Shown: piece after piece, positions 14,060 through 23,329 of the stretch
How the letters are laid out: the number at the start of each line of letters is the position of its first letter
Numbering within the stretch: position 1 is the stretch's first letter
Assembly (NCBI RefSeq): GCF_036240795.1
Contig: NZ_CP108454.1
Coordinates: forward strand, 6,136,001-6,200,000
Length of the DNA: 64,000 nucleotides
Source of the DNA: Streptomyces sp. NBC_01268
GTDB lineage: Bacteria > Actinomycetota > Actinomycetes > Streptomycetales > Streptomycetaceae
Reading direction: 5' to 3'
The notes under the pieces: model-generated
Seen by the model: only the letters and a program-made list of their open reading frames with translations
Databases searched by the model: none
Told to the model about the DNA's origin: nothing
Position numbers and translations under genes: made by a program

Positions 14060-14854
14060 TCACGGCTCCCGCCGCGGGCCCTTCTGGCAGCCGGGGCACC
14101 AGTACGTCACGCGGTCACCGAGCTCCGCCTTGCGCACCGCGCCGCCGCAGCGCAGGCAGGTGCGGCCCTCGCGCCCGTAGACGTACAGCCGCTCCGTGGG
14201 GCGGCGGGTGGTCGTCGTCCGGCGGTCGGGGCGCTCCTTGTTCTCCTCCAGGAGCCGGTGCGCGGTGGCCACCAGGCGTTCCGGGACGCCGGGCGCCAGG
14301 TCGCCGAACGGCAGCCAGGGCGTGACACCGGCGAGGAAGGCGAGCTCCGACTTGTAGACATTGCCGATCCCGGCGAGGTTCCGCTGGTCCAGCAGGGCCT
14401 CGCCGAGCGGACGCGTCGGGTCCGCGCCGAGGCGCCGCACGGCCTCTCCCGGATCCCAGTCGGGACCGAGCAGGTCCGGGCCGAGATGGCCCACGGCCCG
14501 GACCTCGTCGGCCGTACGGAGCAGCTCCAGGACGGGGAGCCGGTAGCCGTACGCCGTGAACTCGGCGTTCCCCAGGATCGCGCGGATCTGGTGCTCCGGG
14601 CCCCCGTGCGGGCGCTCCCCGGTGGCGTACACCCGCCACGCCCCGTCCATCCGCAGATGGGAGTGGAGCGTGAGCCCGCCCTCGATCCGGGTCAGCAGGT
14701 GCTTGCCGCGCGGGGTGACGTCGAGGACCCGCCGACCCGTGAGATCGGCGGTCGCGAACCGGGGCACGCGCAGGTCCGACCGCGTGAGCACCCGCCCGGC
14801 GAGCGCCGTGTCCAGCCGGTGGGCGACGAACCAGACGGTGTCTCCTTCGGGCAT
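14060..14854 (-). CDS. Fpg/Nei-family DNA glycosylase (endonuclease VIII type)
   Basis: A 264-residue bifunctional glycosylase/AP lyase of base excision repair. It starts MPEGDTVWFVAHRLD, so after Met removal Pro2 is the Schiff-base nucleophile and Glu3 the acid; the MPEGDT form is that of actinobacterial Nei2-like enzymes. A helix-two-turn-helix with GIGNVYKSELAFLAGV (~165-180) binds DNA, and the C-terminal zinc finger is intact (CLRC ... CPGC). It lies downstream of the Lhr-type helicase on the same strand, 288 bases away. The lhr-nei pairing recurs in actinobacteria (recalled) and fits a shared repair role. Confidence 0.92.
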   Translation of the reverse strand: MPEGDTVWFVAHRLDTALAGRVLTRSDLRVPRFATADLTGRRVLDVTPRGKHLLTRIEGGLTLHSHLRMDGAWRVYATGERPHGGPEHQIRAILGNAEFTAYGYRLPVLELLRTADEVRAVGHLGPDLLGPDWDPGEAVRRLGADPTRPLGEALLDQRNLAGIGNVYKSELAFLAGVTPWLPFGDLAPGVPERLVATAHRLLEENKERPDRRTTTTRRPTERLYVYGREGRTCLRCGGAVRKAELGDRVTYWCPGCQKGPRREP

Positions 14855-14957
14855 GGGGCCATGATGCCCCGGGTGAGTCCGTGGAGGCGCCGGATGTGCG
14901 CGTCGAGGCGCCGGGATGTGGCTGCGGGCGCGCCCCGGACGGGGAGGGCGGGCGGCG

Positions 14958-15174
14958 GTCGGGTGCGCAGCCGGGCCTGCCCCGGGGCGGGGCCGGGTGC
15001 GTCCCGTGGGGCCTGGACACTCGGGCCGGAGAGGGCGCGTCCCCGGGGCCGGAGAGGGCGCGTCCCCGGGCCCCGGTCAGGTGCGCAGCCAGCCCTGCCC
15101 CGGCGCCCGTCAGGTGCGCAGCCGGGGCGCGTTCCGGTGTCGTCAGGCGCGCAGGCGGAGTCCTCTGGGGGTGG
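14958..15174. repeat. Tandem and dispersed repeats at the 3' end of lhr
   Basis: The 288 bases between nei and lhr hold no gene. Two perfect 23-bp tandem copies run at 15023-15045 and 15046-15068. A second element, GTCAGGTGCGCAGCC, starts at 15076 and 15109; at 15142 its close variant is the lhr stop codon region, so three copies are spaced exactly 33 bp apart. A fourth diverged copy begins near 14958. The array looks like reiterated copies of the last codons and stop of lhr. Confidence 0.6.
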
Positions 15175-18100
15175 CGTGGAAGCCCGCGGTCTCCAGGGCG
15201 CGGGACAGCGGGGAGGTCAGCGCGGTGGCGCCGTTGATCCGCTCGACCGTCACCGTGCCGAGCGAGCCCGCCGTGGCCGCTGCCGCCAGCGCCTCCGCCG
15301 CGGCCCGCAGCGCCGGGGAGTCCGGGTCCGCCGGCCAGGACAGCAGGGTCTTGCCGCCCCGCTCCATGTAGAGCGTCAGCTCGCCGTCGACCAGGACGAC
15401 CATCGCCCCCGCCTTGCGGCCCGGCTTGTGACCGGCACCCGTCGGCGGCTCGGGCCAGGACAGGGCCGCGCCGTACGCGTTCGCCGGGTCGGCCGCCGCC
15501 AGGACCACCGCGCGGGGCCCGGCGCCCTCCTCGGCGCCCCGGTCCCGGGCGTTGGCCGCCGCGCGCAGCCGGTCGACGGCGCCGTCCATGGCGAACTGGG
15601 CCGCGCCCAGCCCCTCCACCACGTAGCCGCGGCGGGCCTGCCCGCTGTCCTCGAACGCGGACAGGATCCGGTACGTCGCCGAGAAGCCGCCTTCGACGCC
15701 CTCGGCCGCCACCGCGCCCCGGGTGACCACCCCGTGCCGGTCCAGGAGGGTGCGGGCCAGGGCGTGCGCCCGGTGGGTCGGCTCCGGCTCCGGCGGCGGC
15801 AGCAGCGACCAGCGGCCGCTCACCGTCGGCGGCCCCGTGCGCGAGGCGGGCCGGGCGGCGGCCGTGAGCGTCCCGTACCGGCCGCGCGGGACCGTGCGCC
15901 GGGCGCGGTGCGCCGTCGACCCGGCCGTGCGGCCCGAGCCGAGGAGGGCGCGCAGCGGCGCCAGGGTGTCGTTGGTGAGCCGCCCCGACCAGGCCAGGTC
16001 CCACACGGCGTCCGCCAGCTGCGGATCCGTCGCGTCCGGGTGGGTGGTCGCCCGCACCTGGTCGGCGATCTGGCGGAAGAACAGCCCGTACCCGCCGGAG
16101 AGCACCGTCAGGACGGACTCGTGGAGCGCGGTCGGCTCCAGCGGGTGCGGCGGCGGCAGGAGCAGCGGCGCCGCGTCCGCCAGATACAGCGAGATCCAGC
16201 CGTCCTTGCCGGGCAGCGCCCCCGCGCCCGCCCAGACGACCTCGCCGGTCGTCGTGAGCTCGTCGAGCAGCGCCGGGGAGTAGTCCCGCACCCGGGACGG
16301 CAGGATCAGCTTCTCCAGCGCCGAGGCCGGCACCGGAGCGCCCTGGAGCTGCTCGATCGCGCGGGCCAGACCGTCGATCCCGCGCAGGCTGTTGCTCCCC
16401 AGGTGCTGCCACTGGGGCAGGAACGTGGCGAGGGCGGCCGGGGCGACCGGCTCCAGCTCGTGACGCAGGGCCGCGAGCGAGCGGCGCCGCAGCCGCCGGA
16501 GCACGGCGGCGTCGCACCACTCCTGGCCGATGCCGGAGGGGTGGAACTCGCCCTGCACGACCCGCCCGGCCGCCGCGAGCCGCTGGAGGGCGCCGTCGGT
16601 GACGGCCGTGCCCAGGCCGAAGCGCCCGGCGGCCTGCGAGGAGGTGAACGGGCCGTGGGTCCGGGCGTGGCGGGCGAGCAGGTCGCCCAGCGGGTCCTTC
16701 ACCGGCTCCGTGAACGCCTCGGGCACGCCGACCGGCAGCGCCGTGCCGAGCGCGTCCCGCAGCCTGCCCGCGTCCTCGATCGCCGCCCAGTGCTCGGACC
16801 CCGCGATCCGGACCCGGATCGCGCGGCGGGCCCGGCCGAGCTCCGCCGCCCACTCGGCCCGGGCGCCCCGCTCGGCCAGCTCCGCCTCGGTGAGCGGCCC
16901 CAGGACCCGCAGCAGGTCGGCGACGCCCTCCACGTCCTTGATCCGCCGGTCCTCGGTCAGCCACTGCAGCTCGCGCTCCAGCTCGGTGAGCACGTCGGCG
17001 TCGAGCAGCTCCCGCAGCTCCGCCTGCCCGAGGAGCTCGGCCAGCAGCCGCGAGTCCAGCGACAGGGCGGCCGCCCGCCGCTCGGCGAGCGGCGAGTCGC
17101 CCTCGTACAGGAACTGGGCGACGTAGCCGAAGAGCAGCGAGCGGGCGAACGGGGACGGCTCGGGTGTGGTCACCTCGACCAGGCGCACCCGCCGGGCCTC
17201 GATGTCCCCCATCAGCTCGGTCAGGCCCGGCACGTCGAAGACGTCCTGGAGGCACTCGCGGACCGCCTCCAGGACGATCGGGAAGGAGCCGAACTCGCTC
17301 GCCACCTGGAGGAGCTGCGCCGCCCGCTGGCGCTGCTGCCACAGCGGGGTGCGCTTGCCCGGATTGCGCTTGGGCAGCAGCAGGGCGCGCGCCGCGCACT
17401 CGCGGAAGCGCGAGGCGAACAGGGCGGAGCCGCCCACCTGGTCGGTGACGATCTGCCCGATCTCGCCCTTGTCGAAGACGGCGTCCGCCGCGCCGACGGG
17501 TGCCTGGTCGCCGTCGAAGGCGGTGTCGCCGAACCGGCTCGGGTCCACGGGCCCGCCCGCGCCGCCCGGGTCGCCGTCGAGGAGGTCCAGGCCCATCAGG
17601 TCGGCGTCCGGCAGGCGCAGCACGATGCCGTCGTCGGCGTGCATCACCTGGGCGTCCATCCCGTACCGCTCGGCGAGCCGGGCGCCGAGGGCCAGCGCCC
17701 ACGGGGCGTGCACCTGCGCCCCGAAGGGGGAGTGGACGACGACCCGCCAGTCGCCGAGCTCGTCCCGGAAACGCTCCACCAGGATCGTCCGGTCGTCCGG
17801 CACATGGCCGCAGGCCTCGCGCTGCTCGGCGAGGTACGCGAGCACGTTGTCCGCCGCCCACGCGTCGAGACCGGCCGCGACCAGGCGCAGCCGCGCGTCG
17901 TCCGGCGGCAGGGAGCCCACCTCGCGCAGGAAGGCGCCCACCGCGCGGCCCAGCTCCAGCGGCCGGCCCAGCTGGTCGCCCTTCCAGAACGGCAGCCGGC
18001 CCGGCACGCCCGGCGCGGGCGACACCAGGACCCGGTCGCGGGTGATGTCCTCGATCCGCCAGGACGTCGTGCCCAGCGTGAACACGTCGCCGACCCGCGA

Positions 18101-19807
18101 CTCGTACACCATCTCCTCGTCGAGCTCCCCGACCCGGCCGCCGCCCTTCTTGGGGTCGGCGCCCGCCAGGAACACCCCGAACAGGCCCCGGTCGGGGATC
18201 GTGCCGCCGGAGGTGACGGCCAGCCGCTGGGCGCCGGGGCGGCCCGTGACCGTGCCCGCGACCCGGTCCCACACGACGCGCGGGCGCAGCTCCGCGAACG
18301 CGTCCGAGGGATAGCGGCCGGCCAGCATGTCCAGGACCGCCGTGAACGCCGACTCCGGCAACGAGGCGAACGGCGCCGCCCGGCGGACCAGCGCCAGGAG
18401 GTCGTCCGCCTGCCAGCTGTCCAGTGCGACCGTCGCCACCAGCTGCTGGGCGAGGACGTCCAGGGGATTGGCCGGGACCCGCAGCGACTCGATGGAGCCG
18501 CTGCGCATCCGCTCGGTCACCACGGCCGACTGCACCAGGTCGCCCCGGTACTTCGGGAAGACCACTCCCGTGGACACCGCCCCCACCTGGTGCCCCGCGC
18601 GGCCCACGCGCTGGAGCCCGGAGGCCACCGAGGGCGGCGACTCCACCTGGACCACCAGGTCCACCGCGCCCATGTCGATGCCCAGCTCCAGGCTGGACGT
18701 GGCCACCACGGCGGGCAGCCGGCCCGCCTTCAGGTCCTCCTCGACCAGGGCCCGCTGCTCCTTGGAGACGGAACCGTGGTGCGCGCGGGCCAGCAGCGGC
18801 GGGGCGCCCTGCGCCGCCCCCGACTGCGCCATGATCTCGGCGGGCGGCTTCCCGTCGGGCAGGGCCTCGCCGGTGGCCCGCTCGTACGCGATCTCGTTCA
18901 GCCGGTTGCACAGGCGCTCCGCCAGGCGGCGGGAGTTGGCGAAGACGATCGTCGAGCGGTGCGCCTGCACCAGGTCGGCGATCCGCTCCTCCACGTGCGG
19001 CCAGATCGAGGGCCGGTCGCCCCCGTCAGCCCCGCCGGAGGCGTCGGAGGCGGGCGAGCCGCCCAGCTCGCCCATGTCCTCGACGGGCACGACCACGGAC
19101 AGGTCGAACTCCTTGCCGGAGGGCGGCTGGACGATCTCGACCCTCCGCTGCGGCGAGAGGTAGCGCGCCACCTCCTCCACCGGCCGGACCGTCGCCGACA
19201 GGCCGATCCGGCGGGCCGGCCGGGGCAGCAGCTCGTCCAGCCGCTCCAGGGAGAGCGCCAGATGCGCCCCCCGCTTGGTCCCGGCCACCGCGTGCACCTC
19301 GTCCAGGATGACCGTCTCGATGCCCGCGAGCGCGTCGCGGGTGGCCGAGGTCAGCATCAGGAACAGCGACTCGGGGGTGGTGATCAGGATGTCCGGCGGC
19401 CGGGTCGCCAGCGCCCGCCGCTCGGCCGGCGGGGTGTCGCCGGAGCGGATGCCCACCTTCACGTCCGGCTCCGGCAGGCCGAGCCGCACCGACTCCTGGC
19501 GGATGCCGGTCAGCGGCGAGCGCAGATTGCGCTCGACGTCGACGGCGAGCGCCTTCAACGGGGACACGTACAGCACCCGGCAGCGCTTCTTGGCGTCGGC
19601 CGGCGGGGGCGTGGCGGCCAGCCGGTCGAGCGAGGCGAGGAAGGCGGCGAGCGTCTTGCCGGAACCGGTCGGGGCGACGACGAGCACGTCCGAGCCCGCG
19701 CCGATGGCCTCCCAGGCGCCTTCCTGCGCCGCCGTGGGCGCGGTGAAGGCCCCGGTGAACCAGCTGCGGGTCGCGGGGGAGAACGAGTCGAGCGCGGACC
19801 TGACCAT
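15143..19807 (-). CDS. lhr: Lhr-type ATP-dependent DNA helicase
   Basis: A 1554-residue superfamily 2 3'-5' helicase of the long Lhr type. Motif I is APTGSGKT (45-52), motif II DEVH (169-172), then TTPESL and motif VI QRVGRAGHQ, followed by a winged helix and the large Lhr C-terminal region with WGAG- and beta-barrel-like blocks to the end. Mycobacterial Lhr unwinds RNA:DNA hybrids and is DNA-damage inducible; a repair role is inferred here. The frame is open well upstream, but similarity starts at MVRSALDSFSPATRSWF; ATG 19816 (three residues longer) is an alternative. Diverges from the AraC-type gene. Very long open frames on the opposite strand are composition artefacts. Confidence 0.93.
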   Translation of the reverse strand: MVRSALDSFSPATRSWFTGAFTAPTAAQEGAWEAIGAGSDVLVVAPTGSGKTLAAFLASLDRLAATPPPADAKKRCRVLYVSPLKALAVDVERNLRSPLTGIRQESVRLGLPEPDVKVGIRSGDTPPAERRALATRPPDILITTPESLFLMLTSATRDALAGIETVILDEVHAVAGTKRGAHLALSLERLDELLPRPARRIGLSATVRPVEEVARYLSPQRRVEIVQPPSGKEFDLSVVVPVEDMGELGGSPASDASGGADGGDRPSIWPHVEERIADLVQAHRSTIVFANSRRLAERLCNRLNEIAYERATGEALPDGKPPAEIMAQSGAAQGAPPLLARAHHGSVSKEQRALVEEDLKAGRLPAVVATSSLELGIDMGAVDLVVQVESPPSVASGLQRVGRAGHQVGAVSTGVVFPKYRGDLVQSAVVTERMRSGSIESLRVPANPLDVLAQQLVATVALDSWQADDLLALVRRAAPFASLPESAFTAVLDMLAGRYPSDAFAELRPRVVWDRVAGTVTGRPGAQRLAVTSGGTIPDRGLFGVFLAGADPKKGGGRVGELDEEMVYESRVGDVFTLGTTSWRIEDITRDRVLVSPAPGVPGRLPFWKGDQLGRPLELGRAVGAFLREVGSLPPDDARLRLVAAGLDAWAADNVLAYLAEQREACGHVPDDRTILVERFRDELGDWRVVVHSPFGAQVHAPWALALGARLAERYGMDAQVMHADDGIVLRLPDADLMGLDLLDGDPGGAGGPVDPSRFGDTAFDGDQAPVGAADAVFDKGEIGQIVTDQVGGSALFASRFRECAARALLLPKRNPGKRTPLWQQRQRAAQLLQVASEFGSFPIVLEAVRECLQDVFDVPGLTELMGDIEARRVRLVEVTTPEPSPFARSLLFGYVAQFLYEGDSPLAERRAAALSLDSRLLAELLGQAELRELLDADVLTELERELQWLTEDRRIKDVEGVADLLRVLGPLTEAELAERGARAEWAAELGRARRAIRVRIAGSEHWAAIEDAGRLRDALGTALPVGVPEAFTEPVKDPLGDLLARHARTHGPFTSSQAAGRFGLGTAVTDGALQRLAAAGRVVQGEFHPSGIGQEWCDAAVLRRLRRRSLAALRHELEPVAPAALATFLPQWQHLGSNSLRGIDGLARAIEQLQGAPVPASALEKLILPSRVRDYSPALLDELTTTGEVVWAGAGALPGKDGWISLYLADAAPLLLPPPHPLEPTALHESVLTVLSGGYGLFFRQIADQVRATTHPDATDPQLADAVWDLAWSGRLTNDTLAPLRALLGSGRTAGSTAHRARRTVPRGRYGTLTAAARPASRTGPPTVSGRWSLLPPPEPEPTHRAHALARTLLDRHGVVTRGAVAAEGVEGGFSATYRILSAFEDSGQARRGYVVEGLGAAQFAMDGAVDRLRAAANARDRGAEEGAGPRAVVLAAADPANAYGAALSWPEPPTGAGHKPGRKAGAMVVLVDGELTLYMERGGKTLLSWPADPDSPALRAAAEALAAAATAGSLGTVTVERINGATALTSPLSRALETAGFHATPRGLRLRA

Positions 19808-19897
19808 GCCACCCATCGTGCACCCCGCCACTGACAACTGCCCGGACCTGGGGAAACCCGTTCGTGGCGGGGCGGCGCGGTGGCGCAGAATGGGGGC

Positions 19898-20800
19898 ATG
19901 GCGAGCGGTGACACGCGGCTCGGGCGCGCGGCCCGGGAGCACGGGGCCCCCGGCGAGCGGGTCGCACGCGGCGAGCGCGCCCGGTACTGGCGCCCGGCCG
20001 GGCTCACCGGGGTGGACCTGCTGCACGCCCACTACGTCCGCAAGGAGTTCTCCCGGCACACCCACGAGAGCTTCGTCTTCGCCGCGATCACCGAGGGCGT
20101 CGAGGCCTTCCACTACGGCAGCGACCTCGTCCGGGCGGGGCCCGGGCAGATCGCCCTGGTCAACCCCGACACCCCGCACACCGGGCACGCGGGCGTGCCC
20201 GAGGGCTGGACGTACCGCACGATCTACCCGGACGCCGAGCTGGTCCGCGCCATCGCGGCCGACACCCTCGCGGTCCGGTCCTCCACGATCGGCTTCGTGG
20301 AGCCCGTCATCGACGATCCGCACGCGGCACAGCTGGTCGTCGGGGTGCACCGGGCCGCCGAGGAGGGCAACGCGCTCGCCGCAGACAGCCTGCTGCGGCT
20401 GGTCACGGCACGGATGCTGCGCAGCCACGGCGGCCGCGTCCAGCCCCTGGCCCCCCGAGCCGCCGGCGCCCGCGACGCGGCCCTCGCACGGGCCGTCCTG
20501 GAGGAGCGGATGGCCGACCCGCCGACGCTGGAACAGCTCGCCGCAGAGCTCGGCACCAGCCCCTTCGCCCTGCTCAGGGCCTTCCGCGGGGCCTACGGCA
20601 TGCCGCCGCACACCTGGCTGACCGACGCCAGGGTCCGGCGCGCCCGGCGCCTCCTGGACGCGGGGACGCCCCCGGCCCAGGCCGCCGTCGCCGTCGGCTT
20701 CACGGACCAGCCCCACCTCAACCGCCACTTCACCCGCAGCGTGGGCGTGCCTCCGGGCGCGTACCAGCGCGCGCGGGGGACGGGGGAGCGGCAGCGGTAG
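19898..20800 (+). CDS. AraC-family transcriptional regulator
   Basis: A 300-residue regulator with an N-terminal cupin-like ligand domain (~25-110; FSRHTHESF, and AGPGQIALVNPDTPH typical of AraC_binding) and a C-terminal pair of HTHs (~190-295; TLEQLAAELGTSPFALLRAF and AAVAVGFTDQPHLNRHF). It is followed 96 bases later by azlC and azlD in the same direction, so it probably controls that amino-acid exporter. ATG 19898 has CAGAAT six bases upstream and no good Shine-Dalgarno; a GTG six codons earlier is an alternative. Confidence 0.9.
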   Translation: MASGDTRLGRAAREHGAPGERVARGERARYWRPAGLTGVDLLHAHYVRKEFSRHTHESFVFAAITEGVEAFHYGSDLVRAGPGQIALVNPDTPHTGHAGVPEGWTYRTIYPDAELVRAIAADTLAVRSSTIGFVEPVIDDPHAAQLVVGVHRAAEEGNALAADSLLRLVTARMLRSHGGRVQPLAPRAAGARDAALARAVLEERMADPPTLEQLAAELGTSPFALLRAFRGAYGMPPHTWLTDARVRRARRLLDAGTPPAQAAVAVGFTDQPHLNRHFTRSVGVPPGAYQRARGTGERQR

Positions 20801-20896
20801 GGCGCTGCCCGGGAGCAGGCCCCGGCCCTCCCGCCCGCGCGCGGCGCGCAAGAACGTACAAGACGCGTCCCCGTCGCCGCCCGTACCGTCTCTGAC

Positions 20897-21628
20897 GTGG
20901 CAGAACAGACAGCACCCCCCGACATACGCGACGAGCCGGCACCCCCCAAGAGCGACGCGGCCGTCGTCCGCGACGCGCTCGGAGTGGGGATCGCCGTCGG
21001 CCTGTCCGGCTTCGCCTTCGGCGTGACCTCGGCCGGATCGGGCCTGAGCCTGCTCCAGACCTGCGCGCTCAGCCTGCTGGTCTTCACCGGCGCCTCGCAG
21101 TTCGCCCTGGTGGGCGCGCTCGCGGCGGGCGGGAACCCGTTCACGGCCGCGGCCGGCGCGTTCTTCCTCGGCACCCGCAACGCCTTCTACGGCCTCCGGC
21201 TCAGCCAGCTGCTCGCGCTGCGGCGGGCTGTCCGGCCGTTCGCCGCGCAGTGGGTGATCGACGAGACCACGGCCGTCTCCCTCGCCCAGCCGGACCGGCG
21301 GGCCGCGCGGATCGGCTTCACCGTCACCGGACTGACCCTGTACGTGCTGTGGAACCTCACCACGCTGCTCGGCGCGCTCGGGGCGGAGGCCATCGGCGAC
21401 ACGGCCGCGTGGGGCCTGGACGCGGCCGGGCCCGCGGTCTTCCTCGCGCTGCTCGCCCCCATGCTGAAGTCGGCCACCGAGCGCGCCACCGCGGGCCTCG
21501 CCGTCCTGCTCGGCCTCGGCCTGCTGCCGGTCCTGCCGGCCGGCGTCCCGGTCCTGGCCGCCGCGCTCGCCGCACCCGCCGTGCTCTGGTTCCAGGGCCG
21601 CCGCGACCGCAAGGAGGAGCTCCGATGA
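20897..21628 (+). CDS. azlC: AzlC-family branched-chain amino acid exporter large subunit
   Basis: A 243-residue membrane protein with about seven helices. Typical AzlC features: FGVTSAGSGLSLLQTCALSL, FTGASQFALVGALAAGG, and GTRNAFYGL. With AzlD it forms a two-component exporter of branched-chain amino acids or analogues. GTG 20897 has TACCGT seven bases upstream (leaderless geometry). The azlD ATG overlaps the stop (ATGA), so the two are coupled. The substrate is by family only. Confidence 0.92.
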   Translation: MAEQTAPPDIRDEPAPPKSDAAVVRDALGVGIAVGLSGFAFGVTSAGSGLSLLQTCALSLLVFTGASQFALVGALAAGGNPFTAAAGAFFLGTRNAFYGLRLSQLLALRRAVRPFAAQWVIDETTAVSLAQPDRRAARIGFTVTGLTLYVLWNLTTLLGALGAEAIGDTAAWGLDAAGPAVFLALLAPMLKSATERATAGLAVLLGLGLLPVLPAGVPVLAAALAAPAVLWFQGRRDRKEELR

Positions 21629-21933
21629 CCGTCTGGATCGCCATCGCCCTGACCGCGGCCGGGTGCTACCTGGTCAAACTGCTCGGCCTGCTCGTGCCGG
21701 CCGACACCCTGGAACGCCCCCTCGTCCAGCGCCTCTCGGCCCTCGTGCCGGTCGCCCTGCTCGCGGCGCTCACCGCCCAGCAGACCTTCAGCAGCCAGGG
21801 CTCCCTCACGGTCGACGCCCGGGCCGCGGGCCTCGCGGCGGCGGCGCTCGCCCTGGTCCTGCGCGCCCCCTTCCTGGTGGTCGTCGGCGCCGCGGTGCTC
21901 GTCACGGCCGGAGTGCGTGCGCTGGGCGGCTGA
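21625..21933 (+). CDS. azlD: AzlD-family branched-chain amino acid exporter small subunit
   Basis: A 102-residue membrane protein with four predicted helices, pattern typical of AzlD (KLLGLLVP, LVPVALLAALTAQQ, RAPFLVVVGAAV). The start overlaps the azlC stop, with AAGGAGG upstream. Partner of AzlC in the exporter. Confidence 0.9.
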   Translation: MTVWIAIALTAAGCYLVKLLGLLVPADTLERPLVQRLSALVPVALLAALTAQQTFSSQGSLTVDARAAGLAAAALALVLRAPFLVVVGAAVLVTAGVRALGG

Positions 21934-21993
21934 ACGCGAGGGCGACGCCGGGTCCCCGCGGGACCGACGCAGACCGATGCGGGGTCCGGGACG

Positions 21994-22025
21994 GAATCGG
22001 CGGCACGCGCGCGTGCCGCCGATTC
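21994..22025. terminator. Bidirectional terminator between azlD and the MFS gene
   Basis: Perfect 14-bp inverted repeat (21994-22007 with 22012-22025) with a four-base CGCG loop, midway between two convergent stop codons. It can serve both transcripts. Confidence 0.75.
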
Positions 22026-22033
22026 GGAGCCCC

Positions 22034-23329
22034 TCAGTGCACCACCGGCACCCCCGCGACCGACGGCGTCTCCGGTACGCCCAGTCGGGCCGCGTCCCGT
22101 TCGGGGCGCAGGAACAGCGTGGTCAGGGCGCCCGCGCAGGCCAGCAGGGCGGCGGTGAGCAGCCAGCCGTCGCGGTAGCCGGCGGCCGGTGTCGGAGCGG
22201 CGTCCACGACGGCACCCAGGACCAGCGGCGCGAGGATGCCACCGAGGGCGAAGACGCAGACCACGGCACCGAGCACGGCACCCCGCTGCGACGGGGGCGT
22301 GATCTGGGCGCACGCCGTCTGGCCGACCGTCATCATCACCAGCGCCAGTGCCATCGGCCCGAACATCATGGGCACCCGCAGCCAGTCCGCGTCCGCCGTC
22401 GCGAAGACCGCCACCGCGGCCGCCGAGAGCAGGAGCAGCAGCCCCGCGCCCGCCCCGGCGGGCAGCAGGCCCGGTCGCGTCCGGCGCGCCGCGCGCTGGG
22501 CGACCAGGCCGTGGACGAGGAGCACCATGCCGTTGGCGACCGCCGCCGCGCCGACCGTCAGGCCGACCCGGTGCGCGTCCCAGCCGAGGACCGTCTCCAG
22601 GTAGTCCGGCAGCCAGGTCAGCTTGGAGCTCATCAGCCAGTACGCGGCGAACGAGCCCGCGCACGCGGTCAGGAACGTGCCGCTCAGCAGGATGCGGCGC
22701 AGCGGCACCTCGGGCGCGTCCGGTGCCGCCGGGCCCCTCACCGGCTCCGGCGCGAGCGGCCCCTCGGTGCCGTGCGACCGCCACACCAGAGCCCAGACCA
22801 GACCGGCCAGGCCGACCGCCCCGAAGGCCCAGCGCCAGCCCCAGGCGGCGACGACCGCCGACAGGACGGGCGCCGCCACCGCCACCCCGGCCGCCGCGCC
22901 GACCATCAGCACCGCCGTCGGCAGCGTGCGCTCGCGCTGCCCGAACCAGCCGTGCAGGTGGTGCACGGCGACCGGCGACGCGGGACCCTCGGCCGCGCCC
23001 AGCAGGACCCGGGTGACGACGAGGGTGCCGAAGCCGGCGGCGGTCCACAGCATCGGCAGCTGGGCCGCCGACCAGAGCAGGGCCATCCCCAGGAGCAGCA
23101 CGGAGGTGCGTACCCGGCGGGTCAGCGCCGAGACCGCGAGCGCCGACACCGAGAAGAGCGCGAAGAACGCCGCCTGCGCCGTCCCGAACTCCTGCCGGGA
23201 GATGCCGAACTCGCGCATGACGTCCGGGCCGGCGAGCCCCAGCACCGCCTTGTCCGCGAAGTTCACCAGCATGAAGGTGAGCAGCAGCCAGGTCGTCCCC
23301 CAGGGGCTGCCCTTCGCCGTCCGCTCCAT
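22034..23329 (-). CDS. MFS transporter
   Basis: A 431-residue major facilitator with 12 predicted helices in two halves separated by a loop rich in Pro/Glu (~190-215). The N-terminus resembles the anion:cation symporter (ACS/hexuronate) group: VNFADKAVLGLAGPDVMREF, and the motif-A-like RRVRTSVLLLG after helix 2. The start overlaps the stop of the upstream metallo-hydrolase by one base (TGATG), so both are co-translated. The substrate is probably the product or substrate of that hydrolase; not determinable here. Confidence 0.88.
   Translation of the reverse strand: MERTAKGSPWGTTWLLLTFMLVNFADKAVLGLAGPDVMREFGISRQEFGTAQAAFFALFSVSALAVSALTRRVRTSVLLLGMALLWSAAQLPMLWTAAGFGTLVVTRVLLGAAEGPASPVAVHHLHGWFGQRERTLPTAVLMVGAAAGVAVAAPVLSAVVAAWGWRWAFGAVGLAGLVWALVWRSHGTEGPLAPEPVRGPAAPDAPEVPLRRILLSGTFLTACAGSFAAYWLMSSKLTWLPDYLETVLGWDAHRVGLTVGAAAVANGMVLLVHGLVAQRAARRTRPGLLPAGAGAGLLLLLSAAAVAVFATADADWLRVPMMFGPMALALVMMTVGQTACAQITPPSQRGAVLGAVVCVFALGGILAPLVLGAVVDAAPTPAAGYRDGWLLTAALLACAGALTTLFLRPERDAARLGVPETPSVAGVPVVH

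Noticed and set aside
13151..19834. A 2227-codon open frame on the plus strand opposite lhr
   Set aside because: It is opposite a clear helicase with all motifs; long open antisense frames are expected at this GC content. Its peptide is Arg/Gly/Pro-rich without domain structure.
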